In this document: positions 50,685-60,097 of the stretch, piece after piece
Layout: the number at the start of each line of letters is the position of its first letter
Position numbering within the stretch: position 1 is the stretch's first letter
Assembly: GCA_021847645.1 (NCBI GenBank)
Contig: JAJZQG010000004.1
Location: 20,705-84,704, forward strand
Source: Myxococcales bacterium
Lineage (GTDB): Bacteria; Myxococcota_A; Polyangia; Polyangiales; Polyangiaceae
Length of the DNA stretch: 64,000 nt
Direction: 5' to 3'
Translations under genes and position numbers: made by a program
Notes under the pieces: model-generated
Told to the model about the DNA's origin: nothing
Database searches by the model: none
The model's input: the letters and a program-made list of their open reading frames with translations, nothing else

Positions 50685-52673
50685 ATGGCGACCAACGCCG
50701 CGCCCGACCTGTCTGGTGCCGCCAAGGCGCACACGGGAGTGCTGCTCGCCCTCGCATTCCTCGGCTTGGTCGGGCTTGCCGCGTGCGGCAGCGGCGACGG
50801 TTCTTCGTCGGTCGAACCGGGTGGCGCGGGCGGGACTATCGCCGGTGGGTCCGGCGGCTCTCCCGGAGCCACGGGCGGGACCGACGCGGGCGGCTCGAGT
50901 GGACTCGGAGGGTCTGCCGGCGCGACCCAGACCGACGCATCGAGTTCGGCGGGAACCGGAGGCACGGGGGCCAGGGGAGCTTTGGACGCAAGCGCTGACG
51001 CCGACTCCTCCGAAGACGCGGATGCCGGGGACACCTCCGACGCGATCGATTCCGACGTCGGAACGGATTCGTCCGACGGCGCGGCCGCCGACGCTTGCTC
51101 GCCTGTCCCCGAGGTTTGCGACGGGTTGGACCAGGACTGCGACGGCGTTGCCGACAACGGCGATCCGGGTGGCGGAGTCGATTGCGATACTGGAATGCAC
51201 GGCGTCTGCGCTGCCGGAATCACCCACTGTCAGTCCGGCAGCATCGTCTGCGTCCAGAAGGTCTCGCCTTCGCCCGAAACATGCGACGGGCTCGACAACG
51301 ACTGCGATGGCGAGGTCGATGAAGGGAACCCCGGAGGTGGGCAATCCTGCACAACATCGCTTCCCGGTCCCTGCGCGGTGGGGATCACCTCCTGCGTCGC
51401 TGGAGCGCTCGCGTGCCTGCCCAATCCCAAGCCCGAGACCTGCGACGGCCAGGACAACGACTGCGACGGAGTCGTCGACAACGGCGACCCGGGAGGCGGT
51501 GCGGCGTGCTCGACCGGGCAACCAGGAGTCTGCTCCGCGGGCATCCGGCACTGCGTGGCCGGACAACTGAGCTGCGTCGCAAAGGTCGCTCCTTCTGCCG
51601 AGGTCTGCGATGGCCAGGACAACGACTGCAACGGGGCGCCAGACGACGGCGACCCGGGTGGAGGAGTCGCTTGTTCCACGGGCAAGCCCGGCCCTTGTGC
51701 CGCCGGGACGACCCATTGCGTGGCAGGCTCGATCGTCTGCGAGCAGAACGTCCAGCCCGCCTCCGAGACCTGCAACAACGTGGACGACGACTGCAACGGC
51801 ATCGTGGACGACAACGCTGGCGGCGGGTCGTGCGATACCGGCTTGTCCGGGAACTGTTGGAGCGGTTGGTATCAATGCGTCTCCGGGGCGCTCGTATGCC
51901 AGCCCATCCATCCGCCCGTGCAGGAGGTCTGCAACGGCCAGGACGACGACTGCGACGGCCTGAACGACGGGAGCGATCCGGATCTGAACGGCCAGCCGTG
52001 CGACACCGGCAAACCCGGAGTCTGCTCCGCCGGCTTGAGCAAGTGCCAATACGTCGCGTATGGCAGCAAATTCGTCGAGCAGTGCCTTCAGACCGCATGG
52101 CCGTCGTGGGAGATCTGCAACGGGCTTGATGACGACTGCAACGGTGCGGTGGACGACAACTGCGTCCCCTGCCCGAATGGCAAGAAGCCCGAGGTCTGCA
52201 ACGGCATCGACGACAACTGCAACGGCGAGATAGATGACGGGGCGCCTTGCGCGTCGGGCAGCGTGTGTGCCGGTGGCGCTTGCCGATACCTGGACTCGAG
52301 CTGCTCTGTCTCCCACTTCGGCGGCCACAGCTACGCCTTCTGCATGGGCCCGAAGGACTGGAACTCGGCGGCGTCCTCGTGTCAGGGCGGGTATCTGGTG
52401 ACGATCGGCTCGGCCGCGGAAGACAGCTTCGTCAGCGGCCTTGCCTCGCAGCACGGACTGGACACCTGGATCGGGCTGCGCCGCTTCTCCCCGACCTGCG
52501 CCTGGAATTGGTCGGACGGTGAGACATTCGCATATTCGAATTGGGGCACCGGACAGCCCGACGGCTCGTGCGGCGATCAGGACTGCGTGCAGTATTGGGG
52601 CGGCGCGAGCTACCGCTGGGACAACATGTGGTGCGACTACGGCCGCGCATACGTCTGCGAGTGGGACCAGTAG
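50685..52673 (+). CDS. Lipoprotein with eight MopE-type repeats and a C-type lectin domain
   Basis: 662 residues from ATG 50685; 50607 is possible. Lipobox LGLVGLAAC, then a Gly/Ser/Thr/Asp-rich linker. Eight units open with E[VTI]C[DN]xxDxDC[DN]G and contain further Cys pairs, the MopE repeat that binds copper or calcium in some proteins. The C-terminal ~120 residues (GGHSYAFCMGPKDWNSAASS, WIGLRRF, WNWSDGE, YSNWGTGQPD, YVCEW) form a C-type lectin-like domain with the WIG motif and the final Cys. A surface adhesin or sugar-binding role is likely. Confidence 0.85.
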   Translation: MATNAAPDLSGAAKAHTGVLLALAFLGLVGLAACGSGDGSSSVEPGGAGGTIAGGSGGSPGATGGTDAGGSSGLGGSAGATQTDASSSAGTGGTGARGALDASADADSSEDADAGDTSDAIDSDVGTDSSDGAAADACSPVPEVCDGLDQDCDGVADNGDPGGGVDCDTGMHGVCAAGITHCQSGSIVCVQKVSPSPETCDGLDNDCDGEVDEGNPGGGQSCTTSLPGPCAVGITSCVAGALACLPNPKPETCDGQDNDCDGVVDNGDPGGGAACSTGQPGVCSAGIRHCVAGQLSCVAKVAPSAEVCDGQDNDCNGAPDDGDPGGGVACSTGKPGPCAAGTTHCVAGSIVCEQNVQPASETCNNVDDDCNGIVDDNAGGGSCDTGLSGNCWSGWYQCVSGALVCQPIHPPVQEVCNGQDDDCDGLNDGSDPDLNGQPCDTGKPGVCSAGLSKCQYVAYGSKFVEQCLQTAWPSWEICNGLDDDCNGAVDDNCVPCPNGKKPEVCNGIDDNCNGEIDDGAPCASGSVCAGGACRYLDSSCSVSHFGGHSYAFCMGPKDWNSAASSCQGGYLVTIGSAAEDSFVSGLASQHGLDTWIGLRRFSPTCAWNWSDGETFAYSNWGTGQPDGSCGDQDCVQYWGGASYRWDNMWCDYGRAYVCEWDQ

Positions 52674-52757
52674 ACGGGGGCCGGCGAAAGCATGGCGAGC
52701 CGCGCGACGGTCGCGCTGCCCGGCCGCGCTCATGACCTTGAACGTGGAGGTGAAGGG

Positions 52758-53027
52758 ATGATTCGACTGATGCGGTTGAGGATGGGACTCTTGGTCGGTA
52801 ACTTCGCGCTCGTCGCGATGCTGGTCTCCGGCTGCAGTGCGAAGGCCGAGAAGAACTGCGGGGATAGCTGCTCGGACGACAGCGAGTGCGTCTCCGGGCA
52901 CAAGTGCCTGACGGTCTCGGGCTCCAAGCAGTGCGTGCCCGAGGAGTGCCAGGGATGCGGCTCGCAGAGCACCTGCGTCTACTCCTCGCCGACGGACGGC
53001 AAGTGTTCCTTCCTGCAATGCAACTGA
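52758..53027 (+). CDS. Small Cys-rich lipoprotein
   Basis: 89 residues. GGAGGTGAAGGG stands directly before the ATG. Signal ALVAMLVSGC is a lipobox; the mature part has ~13 Cys (CGDSCSDDSECVSGHKC and a CxxCG-type repeat), a disulfide-stabilised domain of the type common in myxobacterial surface proteins. It is followed after 11 bases by another lipoprotein gene, on the same strand. Confidence 0.66.
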   Translation: MIRLMRLRMGLLVGNFALVAMLVSGCSAKAEKNCGDSCSDDSECVSGHKCLTVSGSKQCVPEECQGCGSQSTCVYSSPTDGKCSFLQCN

Positions 53028-53038
53028 AAGGGGAAGCG

Positions 53039-53674
53039 ATGATCGGTAACGCAATGAAGATCGCGCGCCGGCTGGCGCTGGTCGCGGGCATCGGCTCGCT
53101 CGCGGTGGCTGGCTGCGCCGAGATGATGCAACAGATCCAACAAGACCAGCTCATGCACGGGAAGGCGGCCGAGAAGGCCGAGGCCAGGGCCCAGCAGCCC
53201 GACGGCTACGAGTACGTGCAGGGCTTCGACTCGTTCAAGGAAGCGGTCCACGACAACCCGGCCAAGAAGATGAAGTTCTGTGTGAACCCTCGCCAGGGCT
53301 CGATTCAAGGCAAGCACATGGACCAGGCCAAGGTGAAATGGCCCCAGCTCTTCCGCCGCAACGGCTACTACTTCTGGATCGACGACCGGCCGGAGTTCTT
53401 CATGATCCCGGACAGCTCGCAAGCGACGGCATTCAACATGGCCGCCGATCGCGGCCCCGTCTGCGTCTGGTACGACGGAGTGAAGGAGACCGCCGGCACG
53501 GGTCAGGACTACGCCAACGTCTACCTGCTGTCCAAGTGGGACGGGGTCACACCAGACGACGAGGACGCCGCGCGACGCGAGGTCGAGACCGCCGCGAGCC
53601 AGAGCGCGTCGTCGAGTGCGCCGCCTTCTGGAGACGCGGACAAGCCGCCAGCCGACGAGCCGTCGCGGTACTGA
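53039..53674 (+). CDS. Lipoprotein, unknown function
   Basis: 211 residues. Signal VAGIGSLAVAGC is a lipobox. A helical Gln/Lys region (EMMQQIQQDQLMHGKAAEKA) is followed by a mixed domain (KMKFCVNPRQG, YYFWIDDRPEFFMIP, VCVWYDGVKETAGTGQDY) and a Ser/Ala/Pro/Asp tail. GGGGAAGCG precedes the ATG at 53039. Probably in one transcript with the small lipoprotein upstream. Confidence 0.62.
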   Translation: MIGNAMKIARRLALVAGIGSLAVAGCAEMMQQIQQDQLMHGKAAEKAEARAQQPDGYEYVQGFDSFKEAVHDNPAKKMKFCVNPRQGSIQGKHMDQAKVKWPQLFRRNGYYFWIDDRPEFFMIPDSSQATAFNMAADRGPVCVWYDGVKETAGTGQDYANVYLLSKWDGVTPDDEDAARREVETAASQSASSSAPPSGDADKPPADEPSRY

Positions 53675-54165
53675 TTGTCTATCCTGCACGCTTCAACACT
53701 GCTTCGACCGACCCGCCGCCAATCCTCCAGACGCTGGTGGGCCGAGCCCGGCAGATGTCGCCGATCGAGCATGCCCCACAGGGGAGCGAAACGTGCTTGC
53801 GGTTGGACACCAAGCCCGAGGTTTCTTCGACGGCCACACCAATGTCCACTACCATGACCCAGTGGAACGGCACCGAGGACGGCGAGCCGTGCCTGGTGCG
53901 TAAGCGCCAGTTTGCGTAGCACACCGGCTGACGTTCGACCAAGCTCTTCCTACGGCGGAATTACGCACTCAGCTGACTGCGCGCGGGTATCCTGGAGGTG
54001 AGCGGCATACCTTTCCCTGGTGTTTGGGATGTGAATCTGCTATGGCTCGTATCGTCCGGAATCTGGAGGCTCGCAAGAGGCAACGCGGACACTGCGCGCA
54101 AGGCGAGGCGAGTCGGTCCCAGATCACAGACGAGCTCACGCTTGTTCGTGGGAGAGGAGGAGTGC
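53675..54165. other. Intergenic stretch, nothing certain
   Basis: About 490 bases. An 87-residue minus-strand frame (53679-53942) has a fairly protein-like composition but no ribosome site. No terminator seen. Confidence 0.35.
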
Positions 54166-57147
54166 ATGTTGTTGAAGCGTACGTTTCAGGTCGCCCCGCT
54201 GGCGCTCGTAGCGGCAACGGCTGCCTGCTCAGCAGTCGTCGAGCCGCAACCGGCTCAGGAGAAGACCGCCGGGACTTCGTCGGAGTTACGCGGAAGCAGC
54301 GTCACAGCGGACAGTGCCGATGAGTACGCGCATGTGGGAACCTTTCAGGCCCCCTATCGCAGCTTCGACGCCCCCTCAATGCCAGTCCCACCTCCCACGG
54401 GTCAGGTGCTCGGGGCTGGCGTAATGCTTTCGTGCAACAGCGTGCTGACGACCGCATCCATCGCGGCCGAGCTGACGCGACATCGCGCCTTGGACGATCA
54501 AGTTCGTTTCACCACCGAGACCCCGGCACCCGCCCTCAACGTTCCCGTGGATCCGGCCCGGGGTATGGTGCTCGACACAATCAACGCTAGCCAAATGGTC
54601 GATGGCAACACCATTCTGAATCTGGTAGCCGCCGGGAACAAACCAGAGTACATGTCCATGGCTAGCAAAGATCTAGCAATCATCCGTCTTCCAAAGCCGC
54701 TCACTCACACCAAGTTCTTCGCCAAGGTTGCCGACGCGCTTCCAGCCGACCTCTGCAACAGGATCTGTGACTCTCCAACGCCCGACTGCTGCGCCGGGCT
54801 TCCGGTTGTCGGTTATGGTCCAGATCGAGTGTACGACGCGTACGGCCAGTGCGCGCAACCCGACGGCAATCGTGAAATTGGCTGGTCCGGCTTGCTGCAT
54901 CGGACAACGAGTACGCAAGACGGCCACCCCCTGGCAGCCGAAATGCTCGCCACGATTCGGAGCGATTGGTTGGCCATGACGTTCGACACAGGTGATGCCG
55001 CGGCCCCGCTGTTCGACGCAGCAGTTGGCGGCGGGACGTCTTTGCTCGGCGTCGCCGCGTTCGGCCAGTACATGGTGAATGTGTGCAATGCCTCCGACTG
55101 GAATTTCTTCGTCAACGTCACGCAGTTCAAGGACTGGGTGCAGCAGCAGCTTGCCTCCCTTGACACGGACGGCGACTCGATCCCGGACGCTTGTGACAAC
55201 TGCAAGTGGGTGAAGAACCCCGACCAGACAGACACTGACGGCAACGGAATCGGTGATGATTGCGACCCCTGCAAGGGCCACGGGTGGGACTTCGATCATG
55301 ACGGCATTTGCGACGACTTCGATCTGTGCCGTGGTGTCGCGTCCACCGACAACACGAACTCCAACGCGTTGTCGGAGAGCTTCCACTCGCCGGATCGGAT
55401 CTGGGCCGACGCTTGCGATCCGGTGCCCGTTCCTGCGGCGCAGGTGGTTCCGTCGGCTTCCATGAAGGAGAGCGGTTGCGCCCTGTCAGGAAGCGGCCTC
55501 GTGCTGTGCTACTTGTTCGGCCGCATCAGCAACAACGAGCTCGCGATCTCGCCGTTGGGTTCGCACCAGGCTCCCGAAGGTGGCGATGGTCCGATCACCA
55601 AGAGTTTCGTAAGTGTGCCGAACGTCGATACGTCGTTCAGGTTCTGCCAGAAAGCTCGACCTGTTTCGAACGATCCGCCCTGCGACAACTTTGATGCTGT
55701 CCAAGACTATCACCTGATGGACGCCCCGTCGGCCGCCGATGAGAACTTCACGCAGCCATACCATCGGATCACGATGCGGACAGGCCTCTTCGCGCCGGGT
55801 GTCCGTGGCGCCACGTTCCAATATGACTACGACCGCGCCAGCATCGACTCTCCCAACCCGCACAAGGCTCGCTGGGACTTCGAATCGGATTACCAGTTCT
55901 GGTTCGACAACGGCACGCTGGCATACCTTCCTCCTGCCGATGGCGACGCCAGCCCAGCACCGCCGGCAAGTTTCGCCAGCGGGCTCGACGGCCTGATGTG
56001 GCTCCACGCCAACACCGCGGTTGGAGACACCGTGAACGTCGGCACCGGGCTTCACGGCGACCAGCTCGCGAACTCATACACGCCGATGGATCCGGAATCT
56101 CCTCACGTCAGCGTGGGCGGCCATTGGATACAGGTTCCCCCTCTGGAATACGCTCGGTGGCCGATCAACTGGACCGCGAACCCCTTCCCCTGGCTAGGCC
56201 GCTTCGAGGCGCCCCTCGTCGTGTCAGCAGGAAGCGGGATCCTGGGTGTGATGACGCACGAAGGGGAGTTTGTCGACGTTTCCGACCGATTCGGTCCAAC
56301 CCTTCGCGCTTCTCTCACTGGGTCGGGGCACTGGGTTTCGCCAGCTGAGCCGCAGTCCGACGTCGGCAACCAGAACCCCATCTCAGGTCTCGTTATCTCG
56401 GCCGACGGGAGCCGAGTCCTCGACACGATGAGGCTGTCGAGCGACGGAAGTCGCATGCTCGGCACCGCCGACATGGAGGAGCGCGTCCCCGAAGACTCGG
56501 CTTCAAGTCTGAGCGGTTGGCGGTCGCTCATTCAGCGCAGCGATGCTCTCATCCCTGCAAGGAGCGGGTTCGCGGCCGTGTTCTCAAGGCAGCTCGACAC
56601 CCTGTTCGTGTTGGGCGGCGTGGACACCTCGGGTAACACCCTTCACGATATCTGGGTCGTGTCGCCCCAGGACGGCGTGCACGAGCTCACGACCAGCATT
56701 GACCTCGGAAAGATCACCGCAGCCGCGTACTCGTTCCCCGATCGAGCTCTATACGTTCTCGACGAGATCAAGAAGGGCCCCGGGGGGCATGCCCGGTTGC
56801 TGCGCGTCGATGCCATGGCGGGCACGGTCTCGGTCGTCGGCACTTGGCCTACGTTCCACTTTCAGGAGCGCCAGTGGCTGGTCGCTGATAGGGACGGCGG
56901 CATTCTGGTGGTCGGCATCCGGCACGCCGTTCCGAAGGCGACGACGATCGTGCGCATCGACGTGCAGACCGCGCGCGTGACCGACGTTGTGCTCTCGTCG
57001 CTTGCGCTTGCCTTGCCTCCGGTCGTCGATCGCGCCGGATACGGGCTACTCTGGGAGAATCGGAAGGGTGGTGGCGTCAGCTACGAGCGTCGTGCTAGCC
57101 TTGAGGGCGCGCACGGCACGCTCTTGGATGTCGGACGCTGTTTCTAG
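54166..57147 (+). CDS. Lipoprotein with degenerate trypsin-like domain, type-3 thrombospondin repeats and kelch-like C-terminus
   Basis: 993 residues. GGAGGAG before the ATG; lipobox LVAATAAC at Cys21. Residues ~80-330 follow the S1 trypsin order but [11 protein letters not shown] replaces the TAAHC motif and [10 protein letters not shown] replaces GDSGGP. The Asp ([12 protein letters not shown]) remains, so it is a pseudo-protease. [14 protein letters not shown] and [12 protein letters not shown] are calcium-binding thrombospondin-3 repeats (about residues 335-390). A long beta-rich region follows, with a kelch/propeller-like [19 protein letters not shown]. The next gene starts 2 bases after its stop. 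Confidence 0.72.
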   Translation: MLLKRTFQVAPLALVAATAACSAVVEPQPAQEKTAGTSSELRGSSVTADSADEYAHVGTFQAPYRSFDAPSMPVPPPTGQVLGAGVMLSCNSVLTTASIAAELTRHRALDDQVRFTTETPAPALNVPVDPARGMVLDTINASQMVDGNTILNLVAAGNKPEYMSMASKDLAIIRLPKPLTHTKFFAKVADALPADLCNRICDSPTPDCCAGLPVVGYGPDRVYDAYGQCAQPDGNREIGWSGLLHRTTSTQDGHPLAAEMLATIRSDWLAMTFDTGDAAAPLFDAAVGGGTSLLGVAAFGQYMVNVCNASDWNFFVNVTQFKDWVQQQLASLDTDGDSIPDACDNCKWVKNPDQTDTDGNGIGDDCDPCKGHGWDFDHDGICDDFDLCRGVASTDNTNSNALSESFHSPDRIWADACDPVPVPAAQVVPSASMKESGCALSGSGLVLCYLFGRISNNELAISPLGSHQAPEGGDGPITKSFVSVPNVDTSFRFCQKARPVSNDPPCDNFDAVQDYHLMDAPSAADENFTQPYHRITMRTGLFAPGVRGATFQYDYDRASIDSPNPHKARWDFESDYQFWFDNGTLAYLPPADGDASPAPPASFASGLDGLMWLHANTAVGDTVNVGTGLHGDQLANSYTPMDPESPHVSVGGHWIQVPPLEYARWPINWTANPFPWLGRFEAPLVVSAGSGILGVMTHEGEFVDVSDRFGPTLRASLTGSGHWVSPAEPQSDVGNQNPISGLVISADGSRVLDTMRLSSDGSRMLGTADMEERVPEDSASSLSGWRSLIQRSDALIPARSGFAAVFSRQLDTLFVLGGVDTSGNTLHDIWVVSPQDGVHELTTSIDLGKITAAAYSFPDRALYVLDEIKKGPGGHARLLRVDAMAGTVSVVGTWPTFHFQERQWLVADRDGGILVVGIRHAVPKATTIVRIDVQTARVTDVVLSSLALALPPVVDRAGYGLLWENRKGGGVSYERRASLEGAHGTLLDVGRCF

Positions 57148-57149
57148 AG

Positions 57150-58631
57150 ATGCGAGCGAATCAAACATGGGTCGTGATTCCGGCAGTCGCCCTCGTGGTG
57201 ACTGTCGGGACCCTCGTTCGGTGCGGCAACGGTGGCAATGGCGCTTCGAGCGCTGCGGATGCTGACGCCGGACGGCCTGATGCAGCTGACACGGAGGCCG
57301 CTTTTCTCCCGGAAGCTAGTTCGGACGCCCCTTCGGACGGACTATTAGATGTAGATGCCGATGCTCCCTGCGTCGTTCCCCCGAAGCCGGCGCAGGTTCC
57401 CGCCAATTGGGTGGAATTCACGGACTGGAGCTGCGCGCGGCCGTTCTACATCCCGGCTAGCGCCGACGACATGCCCGAGCCGATCCAATGGGAACCTTGC
57501 TCGGACAAGGTTGCGCAGAGCCTGTCTTGCCGCTCGATGAAGATCACCTGGCCACACAACGACTCACCCGTCACCTGGGCTCGGCGCGAGGACCGGATCT
57601 GGGTCGACGAGCAAGGGCACGCGCTGCTTGCATTCGCGCGCAATTCCTACCAGCCGCCGCAGCCGGACTGGCAGATGGCGCTGATCGCGGATGTCGACGG
57701 CCCTGTTCGTTTCGCCATCATGCAACCCCACGCGGCTGCCGTCAGCAGCGTCTTGGTGAGCCGTGAGGTCGTCGATGGACACTTCACCATCCAGGTGCAA
57801 GGTGACGGCGAACCCAACGCCTACGAGTCGACCAAGCAAGGCGTTCTCGTGGGGGAGGTGGGGAACCTTCGGCCCAAGCTCTTGGCGCGCTACGATACCA
57901 CGGACGTGCTGAGCTGGACCGGCGGAAGCAAGTGGGTTGAGCGCGAAGTCGCACCCGAAGAAGAAATCTGGCTGCACCCGGTGGACGGTGGTGCTCCGTT
58001 CCTGCTCACGTCGGTGGCCACCGACCCGGACCATGCACAGCCCACCCGGTCGTTCTTCTACAGGGACATCGCCACGCTCGACATCGGCAACCTCCGCGTC
58101 GACAGGGTGATGATCTACGACGATGCCAAGGGCCTGCGGCCGCTCATCGGCCAGTACGGGAACCTTGAGGAAGGCGACTACAACCACGGTACTGACGGCA
58201 ACTTCATCGTCTGGACCCATGGTTCGGGCCATCCGACTGACACGGAATCGATCTACCCGACACGATCCATCATGGTCTCACCTTTCACGACGGACCCTTC
58301 GCAAATCCAGCCGCGCCGTCTCCGGTCGGACCCGAATCAGGCGGCGGGCGACAACTTCGTCGTCGCATGCGGCTACGCCGCTCGGAGCGCGCCCGGGCGT
58401 GACGGACTACTCGTGGTTCGTCTTTCGGATGGCTGGTCGTGGGTCATCCCGAGCAACGACACGCCCGGTGCCCGCTGGCTTTGGGCTTATCCCATCGGTA
58501 TGACCTGCGACGAGATCTTCGCCGTGTACGCCGAGACGGAGCAGATCGACGACGCCAGTCCCCCGCCTCTCGTCCCGAACATCGCGCGTGTCAGGCTCGA
58601 TTCCCTCGGTCCCGGCATGCCTCCGGACTGA
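57150..58631 (+). CDS. Exported lipoprotein-like protein with propeller-like repeats
   Basis: 493 residues, starting 2 bases after the trypsin-like gene. The N-terminal signal (VVIPAVALVVTVGTLVRCG) ends in Cys but the lipobox is imperfect. A DADA/PDAAD-rich linker follows. The body has regularly spaced beta strands with Trp/Asp turns (RIWVDEQGHALLAFA, HPVDGGAPFLLTS, NFIVWTHGSG), suggesting a propeller. Function unknown; overlap-type spacing ties it to the preceding protein. Confidence 0.58.
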   Translation: MRANQTWVVIPAVALVVTVGTLVRCGNGGNGASSAADADAGRPDAADTEAAFLPEASSDAPSDGLLDVDADAPCVVPPKPAQVPANWVEFTDWSCARPFYIPASADDMPEPIQWEPCSDKVAQSLSCRSMKITWPHNDSPVTWARREDRIWVDEQGHALLAFARNSYQPPQPDWQMALIADVDGPVRFAIMQPHAAAVSSVLVSREVVDGHFTIQVQGDGEPNAYESTKQGVLVGEVGNLRPKLLARYDTTDVLSWTGGSKWVEREVAPEEEIWLHPVDGGAPFLLTSVATDPDHAQPTRSFFYRDIATLDIGNLRVDRVMIYDDAKGLRPLIGQYGNLEEGDYNHGTDGNFIVWTHGSGHPTDTESIYPTRSIMVSPFTTDPSQIQPRRLRSDPNQAAGDNFVVACGYAARSAPGRDGLLVVRLSDGWSWVIPSNDTPGARWLWAYPIGMTCDEIFAVYAETEQIDDASPPPLVPNIARVRLDSLGPGMPPD

Positions 58632-58680
58632 GGGGGTGCGTCCAACAACTCGGAACCAGGAACAGGCGCTACAGTACTGC

Positions 58681-59283
58681 TCAGTACATGCACCACTTCC
58701 ACTCCGGTTGCTCCGCGAATGCACCGGAGCAGAGGGTGCCCGTCGGGCAGTCCGCGTCCGACCTGCAAACCGGGCCGAAGGCGCTCAAGCACGGCATTAT
58801 GGCGCTCTTCGGGAAGCACGAGAGCCCCTCGACGTAGTTGCCCGCGAGCGCACAGCACTCCTCGCCGGCTTCGCAGTCACCGTTGTCGTCGCACTTGGTG
58901 TCGAAGCCAACGAACCCGCTAGCCACGTTCGGGTGGTTGGCCGCGTAGCAGGGGTCCGACGGAGTGACGCCCGTGCCGCACGCGACCCCGGAGTCGCCAG
59001 AGCAGCACGCTTGGCCCAGTGGGCATGTTACCGACCCACAGAGGACGCCGACCGTGTGCCCACCGACCGTTCCACCGGATCCTGCCGATCCTGAGTCCGG
59101 GCTGACACAGAGGTCGGACACGCATGCGAGCCCATCCAGGCAGGTTCCGTCCGGAAAGCACGACCCGCCCTCGGACCCCTGGGCTTTGGCGGGCGTGGCG
59201 ACGCTGCTCTCCCTGCCGCCGCACGACGTCAGGATCCCCACTAGACACGCGGCGCACGCCGCCGACAGGACCCTGGGACTCAT
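58681..59283 (-). CDS. Cys-rich lipoprotein
   Basis: 200 residues. Signal AACLVGILTSC is a lipobox. The mature region has Cys-rich modules (CFPDGTCLDGLACVSDLC; CPLGQACCSG; CDDNGDCEAGEECCAL; CRSDADCPTGTLC), a pattern of small disulfide domains typical of myxobacterial surface lipoproteins. The start at 59283 is set by the signal. Convergent with the preceding gene. Function unknown. Confidence 0.68.
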   Translation of the reverse strand: MSPRVLSAACAACLVGILTSCGGRESSVATPAKAQGSEGGSCFPDGTCLDGLACVSDLCVSPDSGSAGSGGTVGGHTVGVLCGSVTCPLGQACCSGDSGVACGTGVTPSDPCYAANHPNVASGFVGFDTKCDDNGDCEAGEECCALAGNYVEGLSCFPKSAIMPCLSAFGPVCRSDADCPTGTLCSGAFAEQPEWKWCMY

Positions 59284-59534
59284 GGCCACCCTTTCCTTGC
59301 ATGTCATGAACGACCCGACAGGCCAGGAATCGTACATCGCGCGCCTCCGGCAGATCAAGCCCTGCCCCAGATCATGGCGCGCAAGAGGCGGAAGTACGGA
59401 CCGACGTTCCTCGACCCAGCGATCTCATAAGTGCTGAAGGCGACGAGCAGCGTCGCCGGCCGTTCGAGCGATCCGACAGCGCATTAGCGCACCTTTCCGC
59501 TTTGCGCGAGCAACATTTTCTTCGGTAAGCGTGC

Positions 59535-59690
59535 ATGTCCGACGCGGATCGCGAGCGCGTGGTGGAGGCGACGTCGAGCGAGGGAGGCATCGACGGCTTG
59601 GGGCCGTCGGCACTGTCGGAGGTGGTGAAGTTGCTGTCGTCGCGCTGCTTCCTGATGCGCAACGTGCGTCGCGCACGGCGATGTGCTGGA
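59535..59690 (+). pseudogene. Short gene remnant
   Basis: SDADRERVVEATSSEGGIDG then LGPSALSEVVKLLSSRCFLM is clearly protein-like but breaks off after RNV into shadow coding. It recalls a segment of HerA/DUF87-type ATPases from memory only. No ribosome site precedes it. Confidence 0.35.
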
Positions 59691-60001
59691 TGCTGGGCCG
59701 ATGACCGGTCAGGATCAAGGCCGGGGTGGGCAGGGCCGAGAGCGCGGGCCCCGCGCGTTCGTGATTAGCACTCGCTACGTCGCATGCGACGAACACCGGT
59801 ATGGGCGTTCGGCATCCGGGAGCATGCCGGCGTGCTCACCCCACCGACACGGCGTAGCATCGGCTCGTGCGACCGGCGACGAGGCGCGGAACACGTTCGG
59901 TTGCCCTATCGCTAACCCCTTGCGCGGTTCGCGGACTGAATCGCTCGGCTTCGGAGCCAGGGATCGTTGCTTATGTCTCGTTACAGCATGTGTGGATCCC
60001 G

Positions 60002-60030
60002 TTGTCATGCTTCGTGCGTCATCCTAATGT
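60002..60030 (+). promoter_or_regulatory. Sigma-70-like promoter for the Asp-box lipoprotein gene
   Basis: TTGTCA (60002-60007) and TAATGT (60025-60030) are separated by 17 bases, in a locally AT-rich stretch, 68 bases before the start codon. Confidence 0.4.
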
Positions 60031-60097
60031 CGTACTAATGTCACTTGATTACAGGGCAAACACGAACTAAGCTGACACCTCCTATTCGGAGGGCTCG

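Larger units (their letters stand above)
59284..60097. other. Intergenic stretch holding a gene remnant and a promoter
   Basis: About 810 bases. Contains a short protein-like fragment (59535-59690) and a sigma-70-like promoter near 60002-60030; the rest shows nothing I recognise. Confidence 0.4.

Noticed and set aside
50553..53054. 833-residue minus-strand ORF opposite the MopE-repeat gene
   Set aside because: It is the antisense of Cys/Asp repeats and GC-rich lipoprotein genes; its composition follows the repeats and it crosses three plus-strand genes with good ribosome sites.
53679..53942. 87-residue minus-strand ORF
   Set aside because: Fairly protein-like but lacks a ribosome site and conserved motif; left in the intergenic note.
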